DNA of 64,000 nucleotides. Origin: Otatea glauca (taxonomy: Eukaryota; Streptophyta; Magnoliopsida; Poales; Poaceae). The position numbers were made by a program, and so were the translations under genes. Under the pieces are notes generated by a model. It had not been told where the DNA came from, did no database searches, and saw only the letters and a program-made list of their open reading frames with translations. The stretch covers positions 2,232,309-2,296,308 of the forward strand of contig CM070730.1 of the NCBI GenBank assembly GCA_036346275.1, in the 5' to 3' direction. This document shows, in pieces, positions 11,200 through 23,141 of the stretch (positions within the stretch are counted from its first letter, which is position 1; each line of letters begins with the position of its first letter).

Positions 11200-12330
11200 C
11201 GCCTAACGGGACGTGGTCACCACGGTGATGTTGTCTTGATCGAAGTAGTGGGCGAGCTTTCTCTCGCAATGAGCACCGCGTAGAGTAAGCTTCGCACTGT
11301 GGGTACCGAGTCTTGGACTCGGAAAGGACCTCGCTAATGAAGTAAATCGCCGTTGTACCTTAAGTTCGCGGCCTTCTTCCTTCGCTCCACCACGAGGGCG
11401 CGGACGACTTGGGTAGTGGCGGCGACGAGGAGCACGGCTGCCCCCGGTGCCGGGCGACCCGGATCGAGGCGAGGGCAGAAGGCCTTCAGCGGTGAGGGCC
11501 TCCGAGCTTCGGGGTCCAACTAAAGCGGTCGGATCTCTTGAGTAGCTCAGAGTGGCATTCGCGCCGCCGAGGCGAGACAAAACGGCTCAAAGTCGCTAGG
11601 CATCCGGTCGACCTCTGGACCCCTTGAGGTTCTTGATTGGGCCCATCCTTGCGATTGCTAATATCTTCTCTGGTTGGCCTCGATGCCTCGCCGGAGACAA
11701 TGAAGCCAAGGAGCTTCCTTTGGGGACCACGAAACGCATTTCTCAGATTGAGCTTTATGCGAAATCATCGAAGGTTCGCAAAGGTCTCTTCCGTGTCGGG
11801 GACAAGGTCGCCGGCCTTCTTGGTTTTTACGACAATATCGCCGACGTACACCTCAAGCGTTACGGCCGATCGGCTATTGAAGCACGTTTGCATACATATT
11901 TGGTATGTAGCGCGCGTTCTTTAGGCCGAACGGCATCGTAGCGTGCGAGAATGAGCCGAACGGGTGATGAAGGAAGTCGCGGTGGTCGGACTCCTTAGCG
12001 CAACGGTGGTAACCCAGTAGGCATCCGAAAGAGAGGGACTCGCACCTGCGGTGGAGTCGATGACTTGGTCGATGCGGGGCAAAGGAAGCGGATCTTTGGG
12101 ACATGCTTTGTTGAGACTCGTATAGTCAACGCACATCCTCCATTGCCTATTTTTCTTTTTTACAAGTCTGAGGTTGGCTAGCCACTCGGGTGGCGCACCT
12201 CTTTACTGAACCCTGCGGCCGAAGTTTGGCGATCTCCTCCCTATGATCCTGCGCTTCTCCTCGTCGAGCGGCGCGGCGTTAGGCGACCGGCTTTGAGCAC
12301 GGTCGGATGCTCAAGGAGTGCTCAACGACT
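11200..12330 (-). pseudogene. Reverse transcriptase and RNase H of the gypsy element
   Basis: RT motifs occur in order on the minus strand: MCVDYTSLNKACPKDPLPLPRIDQVID (12136 downward; first catalytic Asp missing from the visible frame because of frame loss), the FGSFSHATMPFGLKNA block near 12030-11960, and the polymerase box at 11837-11848. That box reads Tyr-Val-Gly-Asp instead of the usual Tyr-Val-Asp-Asp, so one catalytic Asp is lost. The RNase H part follows (VAATTQVV, LVVER, then LAHYFDQDNITVVT at 11260-11210). Many frameshifts are present. Confidence 0.82.
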
Positions 12331-12589
12331 TCCCTTGATTCCGGCATGTCGGAGGACCTCCATGCGAAGACGTCTTTGTTGGTGCGGAGGAGTCGACGAG
12401 CGCTTTCCTATTTGGCGGGAGCGTGGCTCGATCCGCACGGTCTTGGTCGGATCACGAGGATCGACCGCGACCTCCTTCGTGTCCTCGGCGGACTTGAAGG
12501 ATCCCGCCCGACTTGCCGGACTCGGGGCGGATTCGAGGCTTCCTCCCGAGGTTGTCGAGCTCGGTAGACGCGATGATCGCCGAGGCAAG

Positions 12590-13110
12590 CTCTGGCTAAC
12601 CGCGCTTCGCGATTGTAGGCAAGCCGAAGACGATGCCACGGTGATGACTCCGTGGCCCCGGCATCTTCGGCTTGAGGTAGGCGTGGCCGGGACCGCCATG
12701 AACTTGGCGTAACATGGCCGCCCCAGATGGCATGGTAAGAACCGGGAAATCCACGACCTCAAAGCGAGGGTTTCGGTGCGGAAGTTTCCGGTTCCCCAAA
12801 GGTACGCGCGGTCGATCCGCCGAGTGGATGGGCTCGCGGCGGGAATGACGCCATGGAAGGGCGCCTGCTTTGGTCGGAGGGTTGAGCGCGGATCCCCATA
12901 GCGTCGGCGTCTCGACGTAGAGGATGTTGAGGCCGCCGCCTCGTCCATAAGCACCTTTGAAAGGCGCTTCTTCCCCACGACGGGTGACCACGGGGTATCT
13001 CCCGGTGTGGGCGTGGTCGGGTGGTCGATCCGATCAAAGGTGATCGGAACTCCGACCACCGAGGTATTGGGGCGCGATGGCGCGACGGTATGGACCTCGC
13101 GATAAGCGAG
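12590..13110 (-). pseudogene. Aspartic protease region of the gypsy element
   Basis: The minus strand carries an ITFDRIDHP block, a KVLMDE...GGLNILY active-site region (the Asp box, split over two frames near 12970-12900), and a FEVVDFPVLT ... GRPCYAKFMAVP ... LKPKMPGP stretch at 12760-12640, typical of Tat-lineage protease to RT linkers. Frames switch at least twice. Confidence 0.7.
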
Positions 13111-13149
13111 CTTGAATGGCGCTTGTCGGCATAGCAGCCGGTCCTCCAA

Positions 13150-14735
13150 AGATCATGAGGCGGCCGTCGGGTTGTGGAACTCGTCGTGCGCCTTTTCTCT
13201 CGCGACCGCGGGCGCAGCGAGCTTCTTCTCCTTGCCACGCGCGGTGTTGCGGGGACCATTTGGAGAGGTGCGCCGCCAGACCTCGCGATCCGGTACTTGT
13301 GCTTGAGCGGAGAACCCGTGGTTTGGGCACGGGCCGTCCATCAATTTCTCGAAGTGGTCGGGCGTGACGGTCGGTCGCTTTCTTGCTTGGCGGGCGGTCG
13401 ACGGTGGCGACCACTGGGGCTCGCGGATCTGCTTCCGTGCCGCCCGTTTGTCGGGCGGTCGAAGGGACCGATGCGACGCGGGTTCTGGCTGAGCCTTTCC
13501 TCCTCGAAGATGGCCCCCGGCCTCCTCGCCGAGGCGTGGTTGGTGGCGATATCGAGGAGCTCCTTGGTAGTTTCGGGCTTGAGCGGCCTAGTTTGTGTAC
13601 CAAGGCCTTGCAGAGGTGTCGTAGATGAATGCTCCCACGACATCGGCGTCGGAGATGTCGGGAGCTCGTTGCTGGCGGAAAACCGCGGATGTAGTCGGAG
13701 GTTTCCACGCCGCTTGTTGTTTGCAGCCCTGAGTCAGGAGTTTCGTGGCGCTTGCAAGTGCCACGAAGTTGCCGACGAAGAGGGCCTTCAAGTCGGTCCG
13801 ATCTCGATGGTTTTGGCGGCAAGTACTCGAGCCGAGCTCGGCCGAGTCTGCGAGGTAGATGGGAAGGTATTGGATGATGAAGAGGTCATCCGTTGCTCCT
13901 CCCGCCGGCATGCGAGCCGGTAATCTTGAGCCGACACGGGTTTGTGGTCCCGGTGTATTTGGCAATGTTGGTAGGCGCCGGAATCTGGCGGGAAGTCCGC
14001 TGGCGGATCCTGGCGAACGCCATGATCCAGACCGTCGGGGCTCGGGCTGCGGTGGTGGTGCCCGCCGCCGCAACCCGTGAGTGGCGGCCTCCTCGCCATC
14101 TTTCTCCGCGCCTCAAGGGTAGCGCGAATGTCGAGGCATCACCGAGGCGTTAGCGACCGGGCGCGCGGCTGGTGTGGCTCATGATGCGGCGGCGCTGTCT
14201 GGCCGGACCCATCCGGCCGCAATGATGTCGGGCCCGGTGGCGAGGTGGCTCCGGGCGATAGGGCGGGCGTGCATGTCTTTGACGGCGCGTGCTCTACCAC
14301 CCGGAGGTTTTGGTAGGTGGCCTTGGCCTCGGGTCGATCGGCTCCGGAGGCCTCGGCGGCATTGCGGCCGCGCCACGTTTTGGTGGCGTGGGGAAGAAGT
14401 GAGGACCGTCGGACCCTTCCGCTGCTTGGGGTGTGCTCGACGGCGCCAGCGCTGCGTGTCGCCAGCATATGCGGGCCTCGAGCCCTCTGCTCGAGTTGGC
14501 TCGAGCCGGTCGAGCTTCGGTTCTTCGTTCCTCCAACTCTTTGCGCTGTTGTTGGAGCTGGCGGCGGAGTGAAGCGCGTTGACGCTTCACTGGCACTCCT
14601 CCTCCTGCGCTGAGTCGCGCCGGACAGAGGCCCAGCGGCCGCGAGGGCCACGGCAACCGTCGGCGGTGCCGCCATGTTGCACTCGCGAGAGTGCCGCCTG
14701 CGGCGCAGGGTACTCCGTGTCGGAGCTGGAGTCAC
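13150..14735 (-). pseudogene. Gag region of the gypsy element
   Basis: Element-sense gag fragments include ELEERRTEARPARANSS near 14520, FVALASATKLL near 13760, APDISDADVVGAF near 13660-13620 and TTKELLDIATNHAS near 13580-13540. These resemble Tat-lineage gag. A QPDGRLMIFGGPAA block near 13180-13140 marks the gag-protease junction. The region is split across three frames. Gag would form the particle that packages element RNA. Confidence 0.72.
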
Positions 14736-15123
14736 GTCCGGAAGAGTCTTCCAGCAGCTCGTGGATGGAGGCCGGCAGGTAGCCAGCCATCGCCACCAGT
14801 CGCGAGCCTACGGGGGGTGACATGGTCACCTGCCCGGGCCTACGGGAGTTTTCGCCGACCGTGGCGGAGCACTCCTCGGGTTCCGGCTTCAGGGCCTGCA
14901 GGGGCGCCCCAAGCCGGAGCTTAGTGAAGTCGCCGGAGAGGACGCCCAAGCTCTCAGCGGGCGCCTGTCCTCCGGAGGCGGCGGGGACGAGCGTGAGCCC
15001 TCCCGTCGGGGTGACGGCGGTCGAGGAGCCGAAGCGGATCCGTTCCCGTGCGATCATGCGTCGCGATGGGTGGATGCCATCGGGAGATAAACGGAATCCG
15101 GAGATGGTGATGAAGGCGCGAAG
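14736..15123 (-). other. Gypsy element leader between primer site and gag
   Basis: GC-rich 5' untranslated leader of the element. Nothing coding is recognised. Confidence 0.4.
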
Positions 15124-15141
15124 CCCCTACTGGCGCTGCCA
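15124..15141 (-). other. Primer-binding site candidate
   Basis: On the minus strand, TGGCAGCGCCAGTAGGGG begins two bases after the end of the 5' LTR. The TGG start and position fit a tRNA primer site; the tRNA is not identified. Confidence 0.5.
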
Positions 15142-15143
15142 AC

Positions 15144-16007
15144 CGCCGGCGTTTTTCGGCGGCGGCAAGTAAATTTGTAAGTCTAGGGGTCGCGCGTTCC
15201 ACTCGAATGGTTAGACTCGTGAGTCCAAGATGTATCTTGGTTCGGGTGAAAGTCCCTACCCGATTCGGATGGCGTATTGTATTGCTTTTTGCACTATGTT
15301 TTTCTGAGCGAGGCCCGTAAATGACTTAGTCTCCTCGTGTTCTTATGTCTCCCTCTCCTCTCGCTCTCCTTGAATCGTTTAGCCCCGCCTCCTTTTATCG
15401 AAGGAAGGGCAGGTTACATCGAGAGTTGGGAGGAAGAGCGAGGTGACCCACGCTAGGAGCTCCGGTCCTTCGTCCCGTGGGTGGTCGCCACCCGCCTTGC
15501 CCATGCTTTGGGTTGGTAGCCTTGGTGGTCGGGAGGTTAGGTATTCCCGGAAATAGCGCATTTGCCTCGTGACCCTTGCGAATCTTGACGTCGAGTGCGT
15601 GGCGTTGGTGCCGCCTCGGGAGAGCGTCGCTCAGATCAGACGTGGATGGTTGATGGGTGGAAGCTTTGTCTTCTGCGATCACGAGATCTTCTTGGGAAGG
15701 AGCCACCGCCTTGTATAGTCGCTCGATTGACCTCATTCGGGATACGTGGCGGTAGGCCGATGAGGACGACACGCGGCACTTTCGGCGTCCGTCACCTTGG
15801 TTCGGTTGAGTCGGAGATCCGCCCGCCAAGAGGGGTCGGGGCGCTGTCTGGTCGGATTCGCTTCCCGGCGGTCGGGAGCGGATGTCTTCTTGCGGTCTCG
15901 CAGCGATTCGATCGGCGGCGGGCGGCGCGCTGCTAATGGAGATATGCTTGAGGCCGCTGGCTCGTCGCTTCGGGCTGTTGGGGTATCCTTTTTATTAGTA
16001 TTCGTCA
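15144..16007 (-). repeat. 5' LTR of the gypsy element
   Basis: Homologous to 70-943 over its whole length. Its terminal dinucleotide on the primer side is CG on the plus strand where the other copy has TG. Its TATA box is damaged (GATAAAAGG at 15391-15399, against TATAAAAGG in the other LTR), so this promoter copy may be weak. Confidence 0.87.
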
Positions 16008-16012
16008 GTCTG

Positions 16013-16345
16013 CACTTGAGATCGATTGCAAGTCTGAATCTCTAGTAGCTGCCTCGACGACGTTGGGAACGGACTCCGCGAAGGCTCATCAATGACTGGA
16101 GGCTGCCTGCAGCGAGGCATGGTAGTGGTGAGGACGGCGTTGCCGGTGACGACAGCTTCTCGTGGGAATCTAGTCGAGTTCCTCGTCCTCTTGCTCTGCT
16201 AGCGATGAAAGAAAGAGGCATCATTGGTTTTATGCGAAGAGGAGAATAAAGGAGGCAAAGAAAGGTAATGGACACGAGTTTAGGGCTTGGGCTGATGCTT
16301 AGTATGGGTAAAAAAAGAAGAGTATGAATAGTGTTTGATTAATTT
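16013..16345. other. Host DNA right of the gypsy element
   Basis: Moderately GC-rich flank that joins to 1-64 once the element and one target copy are removed. A 78-codon minus-strand ORF (16042-16275) has no recognised motif and is not called as a gene. Confidence 0.4.
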
Positions 16346-16347
16346 AT

Positions 16348-16785
16348 TTTGGAGTTGATCTAAGCTGTTATAACTTAGACATACCAGATAGATGGTCAGA
16401 TCTTTCTAGTTTTATTTTTTTGAGTTGATCTGAACTGTTATAACTTGGACCTACCAAATAGATGGCCAGATCTTTCTGATTAAAGTAGGATATTCATCTT
16501 TTTCGAGTTGATCTGAGCCGTTATAATCCAGATAGATGGCCAAATCTTTCTGGTTAACATAGGAGCTTCCTCAGAGTGCCTAATTAGTATAGATATAGTT
16601 GATCTGAACCGTTATAACTTGGACCCACCAAATAGATGGCCAGATCTTTCTGGTTAACATAGGATATTCATGTTTTTTGAGTTGATTTGAGCTGTTATAG
16701 TCCAGATAGATGGCCAAATCTTTCTGGTTAACGTGGGAACTTCCTCAGAGTGCCTAATTAGTATAGGTATAGATTGTGAAGAACA
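16348..16785 (+). repeat. Alternating tandem repeat, five degenerate units
   Basis: Five units each carry GAGTTGATCTGAACYGTTATA, AGATAGATGGCCARATC and TTTCTGGTTAACATAGGA-type blocks. Units alternate between a type with ACTTGGACCTACCAA in the middle and a shorter type with TCCAGATAG, and the short type ends in CTTCCTCAGAGTGCCTAATTAGTATA. The order is A, A, B, A, B, giving a higher-order period of about 170 bp in the last four units. Confidence 0.75.
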
Positions 16786-17027
16786 TTATGATATAGTTAT
16801 CATTTAGGGTCTTTTGGTCATGTATTAGTATGTTTGTTGATTCCTGACTTGACACATATTCTTATTATAAAAAATATTAATACCTTCTAAAATATCATGT
16901 TTTTATAATTTGTTTGGAGGTAACATATATTATATACATATTTATTTTTAAAAATCTTTTAATACTAAAAACACAATGAATGATAGCTTCCGCGATAGGT
17001 GATGTAGCTTTTTTAGGACCTTGTCAC

Positions 17028-18494
17028 TATTAAGAATATATTTTCCTTACCTTATATAGGCTTTCTATATACATGATTGCCTTATATAGGCTTTCCTTTT
17101 GTACTCTTGTGTACTCTATATATTCTGGCAATTGGTCTCATATTGAATACAACAAGTGCTATTCATAACACGGTATCCAGAAGCTTTAGGTTTACTCATA
17201 GCTTCCATCCTTCCGCTGCCTGCGCTGTTGCCCCCAGGAGGAGCAATCTCCACTCCTGGGGGCAGCCACATCCTTCCACAAACCTTCGAGGATGAGGTCG
17301 CAAGCTCGTCCGAAGGCCGCCGCCACCTCGTTTTCCATAGGATCTAGCCTCTCCGCGACCGAATCCGGGGTCCCAACACCTCTGCCATTATCGTCGACCT
17401 CGTTCCTCGTCAATCTCGTCGCCAGGCCGGCCGCGATGTCGCTGCTCGTCCTCATCGTTCCCCATCACCCTCCTCTTGGCCGGCCGCATTCCGTCGGCTT
17501 CTCCCGGAAGAAGGAAGGAGAGGAGGAAGCGGTTTCCGACCGACGACAGCGACGCTCGCCCTTAGCCGCCGCCTTGCTCGCCGTTCTTCCGGCCAACGCC
17601 GATGCCCACTCAGCCACCTCCGCTCCGCATGCCGCGCTGGGCCGCCTCCTTCCCCGCCGACTCCCGTCAGCTCGCCGGCTCGCTCGGTCGATCGCTCTCT
17701 GCTGCACCCGCGTGAGAAGCCCATCGCGATCTCTCCTCTGGCCAGCCAGATTCCAAGTGAATCCAAAATCGGTTTTAATACTGTTTTCAATTCTGGCTCC
17801 GGCTCTTGAGCTCCTCTGTCTCGTTCGGCTTTTGGCTCTGGCTTTTCGGGCTTTCAGAGGTCTCGGTTCTCTAAATCGGCTTCGGCTTCTTAGTCGGCTT
17901 CCGGCTTTTGGCTCTAGCATGGTTTTTGGCGGCTCATTTTTGACAGCTCTCGGCTCACTCTAGTGGCTCAACTCTTTGGCTTTGGCTCTCGACTCGGTTC
18001 CTACTCTTTGGCTTCGGCTCGGCTTCAACTCTTCGGCTCTCCTTTTGTGTCTTTTATTTTTAGCTCCGTTGCGTCTATCCAAGTCCTTAGCATCTTAGCT
18101 CTTTCGTCAGCTCGGCTCGTTCTGTCGGCTTCATTGACTCAGCTCCTTCGTCGGCTTTTCTTCGGAGACATGGCTGCTTCGTCGATTCTCCATCGTCGAC
18201 TCGGCTCCCTCATCGGTTTTCTAATGTTGGCTCGTTTATTCAAGAGTTGGATACTACGATGACTACTTCAAGACCAGGACATTGGATTTTCCTTATATAG
18301 TGTCAACCCTTCCAAATGCAATGCTATTGTATACGCTTTGCATTTGTTGGGGTGTTAAGAATATACTTCCTTACCTTATATAGGCTTTCTATATACATGA
18401 TTGCTTTATATAGCCTTTCTTTTTGTACTCTCGTGTACTCTATATATTCTGGCCATTGGCCTCATATTGAATACAACAAATGTTATTCATAACA
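17028..18494 (+). mobile_element. Small non-autonomous LTR retrotransposon (TRIM/LARD-like)
   Basis: Two near-identical LTRs of 143 and 142 bp (17028-17170, 18353-18494) start T(G)TTAAGAATAT and end CATAACA. The 5-bp flanks GTCAC (17023-17027) and GTCAT (18495-18499) form a target duplication with one mismatch. A primer site CGGTATCCAGAAGC follows the left LTR at 17171, close to the initiator-Met type TGGTATCAGAGC, and a short G-rich tract precedes the right LTR. The 1.18-kb interior encodes no recognisable gag or pol, so it depends on enzymes from elsewhere. The primer type suggests copia affiliation. Confidence 0.82.
17171..18352. other. Interior of the small LTR element
   Basis: GC-rich at first, with open but unrecognised frames on both strands (for example 17292-17963 plus and 17465-17920 minus). 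From about 17800 to 18200 it becomes a degenerate TCGGCT / GGCTTTGGCTC simple repeat. It could be captured host sequence, but no family is recognised. Confidence 0.45.
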
Positions 18495-18499
18495 GTCAT

Positions 18500-21400
18500 G
18501 AAGCTGCAAAAATCGCGATTTAAAACCTTGGTTCGACAACAAAACAACGGTCAGAATCGAGCATAAGAAGTGTCATTTTTTTTTCAAGTTCACGCTCGAT
18601 CTCAATTCTCAGCTGCTAAACACTCGATGACATTGTCTGTGTAAAGCGTGGACGACAAGAGAATAATTGTAAGTGCATGTTTTATCGAGTGTTTAGTGAC
18701 CGATTTCTCCCGAAGAAGTGTTTGCTTAGCGACTGACCGACTGAGTAGTGGTGCAGAAGGCTGGAAAAGTGTTTGATAGAGGAATATATGTCAGGTTTTT
18801 TTTTGGGGGGCGGGGGGGAGTTTTTGAAATATTCTAAAAAAATATTCCTCTCTTTTACTACAAGCTAGCTCACTTTGGAACGAGTTGCAAAGGTCATGCC
18901 TCCCTCAATGATATTATGCCTTGTGCTTATTCTGTCCAAGCTTTTGTACACACATCATGCACCACTGTTGCATGTGCTCTTTACCTAGTCAGTAGCCTTC
19001 AGAGGAATTCTTTCCTTGTTTTCTGTGTGCAATTTTGATCTTGTCTGTGGATTTATGCATTTTTGCTGTTGTGCTTATTCCAGCTTTGGAACCTAGAACA
19101 GTACTGATACAATAATGCTCTTTCTGAGGGTATCTAGCTAGCTAGCTAGTCTTTTTCCTGCATAATCGAGTTGACAAGATGGTGCTAGATTAGTTCTTAG
19201 TGGCCAGATTAGCATAGGATGAATCACAAATTCACAATGCATACCTCGGCGCAAAAACTAATGTTGAATCATTTGCCTACATAGGTTAGCTAGCGACTTG
19301 GTGCTGCAGGTTATCAGGATTCAGGAAATGCGCTACACGTAATCGAATTTAGCGTAGTGACAGGTCTACAAGCGGCGCCTAGGATTAATGCGGCGAAAAC
19401 GTGCTATGTGATCAAGCTATAGTCCATTACCTTTTGCTCTCTTAGATGAAGATACATTTGAAGCCTCAAATCAATTGATCATTGGTCAAACTGTTAAAGA
19501 ACAATGCCTGCCTTAACACTTAATTATCTGATACTGATTATAATAGAACCAGCTGCAATTCTTTCGGCTAGGGCCTTGTCCTCATTATGCCCACTAATTA
19601 AGCAACTTAAATCTAAAGCTGCTCTTTTGACCAGCACTGTTCTCATGTCTCGGTTTGATTTAATCAGGAAACCTGTCCCATGCCTCCCATTTCGTGTTTC
19701 TTCAGTTAGATATTTATTCAGGTAACTCACATCAGAGCCACACTTTCCGAAAATCTTTCTTGATGAAAGATTTATGCTTTGTCAACTTTAAGCACCAGCC
19801 ATTGATTCCTAATTGATTATTGCTCACCGTAATCATTGTACATCACTCACTTAAAATTTCCCTTTGAGGTAGTGTATCCAGCTTGATCGGTAATGGGGTA
19901 TTGGTTGTGATGGATGGTCCATGTGGGTGAACTTGTACCAATGATATTTGGATTATTTTTTGATGTACGAATGATTTCCTCACAAGTTGTGGAAAAAGAC
20001 TTGATAATATACAGCCTTTGCAGCTGGTCTGGTGATCTTATGCTCGTAGGTACCCTAGTCTAAGCTTTAGCTTTATGCAAAGAAAAGGGGATAACAAATT
20101 TAGTTTGGTGTTAGTCATTTGAAAACCTAAAGAATACTACAATGATGAAGCTGGAGTTACTAGAAAACGCATTATGAGGTAATGGAGAAGATTGATCTAT
20201 GCTAAGGATGCTGAGGAAAACGAGAACAGATTCTGATAAACTTATGGTAGGATCAAAAATGATCTTGCATTTCCCCCCCCTTGTAAGTAAGTACTCCTTA
20301 GGAGGCTAAGAATAATCTTGCTATTTTTCGCACTGAAGATATGGACAAAGTTACTTTCTCAATAAAGTTTCCCTTTCCTTTTCTTAATATTCTCTTCTTT
20401 ATCCTCTCCATGACAGGTGTGTTTCCTGAAAGAATGAAAATATTTTCAGAAAATTCCATTTCGACGTTCATTGTACTTTTCTTTTCTAGTAAGTAATTCT
20501 ACCAAGGCATCTGAAGGTAAGCAAACCAATCACTTAAAATCGAATGCAATGCAGTGCCGTGCTGGAATCAGATCTGAACACAAAGTCAGAATTAGAGGAA
20601 AAGACAGTGTTTTTGAAGAAACACAAGTACCTGTCAGAATAGAACACTGGAAGAACTGCATCTCAAGGAGCAAAATAATATATCCTAAAAGCTGAGAATG
20701 ACTGAGAATAGCGAAAAGCAAGAAATACTTGCTTACTGCTGAAGTTGTTCACAAGACCACTGCAGTCTGCAAAAGTAAGGGGTAAAACAAGTTGACAAGA
20801 GTAAGTGTCACTGCCGATGCCTCTTAAAATATCAACCCATCAAGTTGCAATCTTTTTTGTTAGCTGTCGATACTTCGGCCGACTGAGAATTCATGGCGAA
20901 CTTCAGTCCTTTCTTACGAAACAACCATGTGTTCCGAGTGAAAGTTCAAGGAGTTTCTCCATCATGAATGCTGTTTTTGTCTCTAGATTACTACCAAAAG
21001 TGTTAAGGTTCTAATACCACTGGGTAGGATTAACACGACATACAAAAACTGAAGACAAAGATTTAACGTAAAAAAATCTTGCGAAAAACAATCCACTATA
21101 ATACTTTAAAGATATAAATATAGGGGGTTGACTTATATAGTCAAAGAGTCATACTTGTAAAATACTTGTACTAACAACTATTTGGATAAAACCAAAAGAT
21201 ATGGCAATTAGAGATATTGAGTTATCTCCAACAAACAAAAAGTATTCTGCCTATTACTGTAGGCCAATTTCGGGAGATACACTAGTTTAAATGGCAATCA
21301 CGATGCTTCGAGTATTATTAGCCCTATGCGTGTTACCTCAGATTATCTGAAAAACCTTGCGATGTTAAGGTTAGAAGCACGGAAAAATAACTAGAAATAA

Positions 21401-22276
21401 GATTTAATGTGAAAAAATTCTTAGGAAAAAAATCAAGGGAAACAATCAACTATAATGATTCAAGAATTACATGTACATAGATGTATTTTAAATAGCCCAA
21501 ACTATAATAAAATCATATATGTTGGGATATTTGAGTTATCTCTAAGACGCAAAAACTCTCAAATTCTACAAACTACTATCAGCTATCCTCCACTTACACG
21601 ATTCGAAGGTATCAGATGAAAAGATGCACACGATCGACCAGATCACCGCACCCATTTTCTACTTGCTCGAATATATGGCAGCAGAACAAAAGTTGACATA
21701 AGTAGTAACAACACTCTATAGTTGAGTACATTTGGGTTAGCTAGCCAGCCACAGGACTAGGAGAATGATTTCATTCCTTATCCAGAAGACGAGTAGCAGG
21801 TAGCTAGCTAGTTAATACTGCGAAACTAGATAAAATTCTACTGAGCACGTACTTTTCACACGTATAACTTTATAGTCTTGTATAATAATTTTTAACATTG
21901 TAAATCCAACACATATATTTAAAATTTTGCTAAAAGTAAATACAAATAGTTCTAAGGTTTGAAGAATCCAAAACCACTGGAATCGAAACCAATTCAATCA
22001 ACAAATTTAATCTATTAAAAGACAGTCTCGTAGTCTTTCTCAAATTTTCCAAGATGCCGTGTATACCCCCGACAACCCTTAGATAGGCCCCTGCTAGCCA
22101 GGTGGGTGTAGGCAGGCAGGAGTGTACGCCGCTGCCCGCTGATTGATCGGCCTAGCTGCGGGAGCGGTGGATGGATAAACAAAAGGAGGTGACAGTAACA
22201 GCAACGTGGAGAGGAGTGCGGGCCAGATAGCAATGAATTTACACGCCGGCCATGAGATTCCTGGCGCACTAGCCGC
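18500..22276. other. Intergenic DNA, no gene seen
   Basis: AT-rich, short ORFs only. A minus-strand CAAGGTTTTAAATCGCG motif near 18520-18536 resembles a MITE end. A G/T homopolymer patch lies at 18795-18822. A TGGTATTAGAACC motif (minus, 21008-21021) looks like a copia primer site. Related stretches at about 21055-21130 and 21390-21480 may be two decayed copies of one retroelement end. Confidence 0.5.
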
Positions 22277-22284
22277 GGCGGGAG

Positions 22285-22803
22285 TAGGGATGGCAACGGA
22301 AAAATCCCCGCGGGGAGTGCTCTCTCATTCCCGATCCCCGATAAGAAAATTTTTCCTGCCCCCGTCCCCGTCTCCGTACACGGGGCTTAATTCTCTCCCG
22401 TCTCCGATCCCCGACGGGTTTGTGGGCCCCGACGAGGACTAATCTCCGAAAATACTATATAAAATATCATATGCTACATGAATGAAATACTAGAGTAATG
22501 GTGCATGTGTGGTTGAAGTGTGTGTGAATCACTAGAGTAATTCATATTTAGCATATTTATTAATAATAACCTCACATATATATTTTTTCTTTTGAGAATG
22601 ATCATTTACTTCCACCTATTAGTGATAACAAGGGGACGGGGATCGGGGACAGAGAACGGTGGAACGTCTCCGTCCCCGTGATCCCCGACGGGGGCAATAT
22701 TTTCCCCGATAAGTTCCCGCGGGGAGAGATTTCCCTCGTCCCTGTCCCCTAATAGGGGAATTCCCCGCGGAGAAACGGAGATCGAGGCCCATTGCCATCC
22801 CTA
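22285..22803. mobile_element. hAT-type MITE, 519 bp
   Basis: Perfect 12-bp terminal inverted repeats (TAGGGATGGCAA ... TTGCCATCCCTA). Flanking 8-mers GGCGGGAG (22277-22284) and GGCAGAAG (22804-22811) match at 6 of 8 bases. Subterminal regions are rich in CCCCG / CGGGG palindromes that could fold back, and the core is AT-rich. It ends about 675 bp upstream of the start codon of the next gene. Confidence 0.8.
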
Positions 22804-23141
22804 GGCAGAAGGGAATATGTTGACGTGAACAGACACGTGTGTAGGCCGGCTTTATGCCATCTCGATCGGGTTCGTTTCCTTGGCTACTAAGGCAGAGGCG
22901 GATTGCTCGTCGAGGAATTTGTTAAGGAGGTGGCCATGCGGAGAAGAACCAACCACGTCGGGTGCATCTCTATTTGCATCAGATCAGAGTTTAGAGTTGA
23001 CACACATTTGATCTGACATCTCTCTCTGTGTGGCAACTCCATGCATAATTGGGCCCGAATTAGTGGGCCATAACAAGTCTATTTTCTTAGACAGGAAATT
23101 GGCCCGTATGCGCAGGCTCAACTTGGTGCAGTTATACAACG

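Larger units (their letters stand above)
70..16007 (-). mobile_element. Complete Ty3/gypsy LTR retrotransposon, Tat lineage
   Basis: The element is about 15.9 kb and is transcribed on the minus strand. Two LTRs (70-943, 15144-16007) are flanked by a perfect 5-bp duplication GTCTG at 65-69 and 16008-16012, so both ends are exact. In element order it holds 5' LTR, a TGG-type primer site, gag, protease, RT, RNase H, a second archaeal-type RNase H, integrase, an antisense gene, a tandem-repeat array, a purine-rich tract and 3' LTR. An extra RNase H between RT/RH and integrase, and an antisense ORF after integrase, are known marks of plant Tat elements (RIRE2/Grande/Retand-like). The coding regions are riddled with frameshifts, so this copy cannot be autonomous as read. 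Lineage is from recognised motifs, not a tree. Confidence 0.9.

Noticed and set aside
19504..21014. Small ORFs in the 19.5-21.0 kb region
   Set aside because: 60-75 codons, AT-rich, no motif; not distinguishable from chance.
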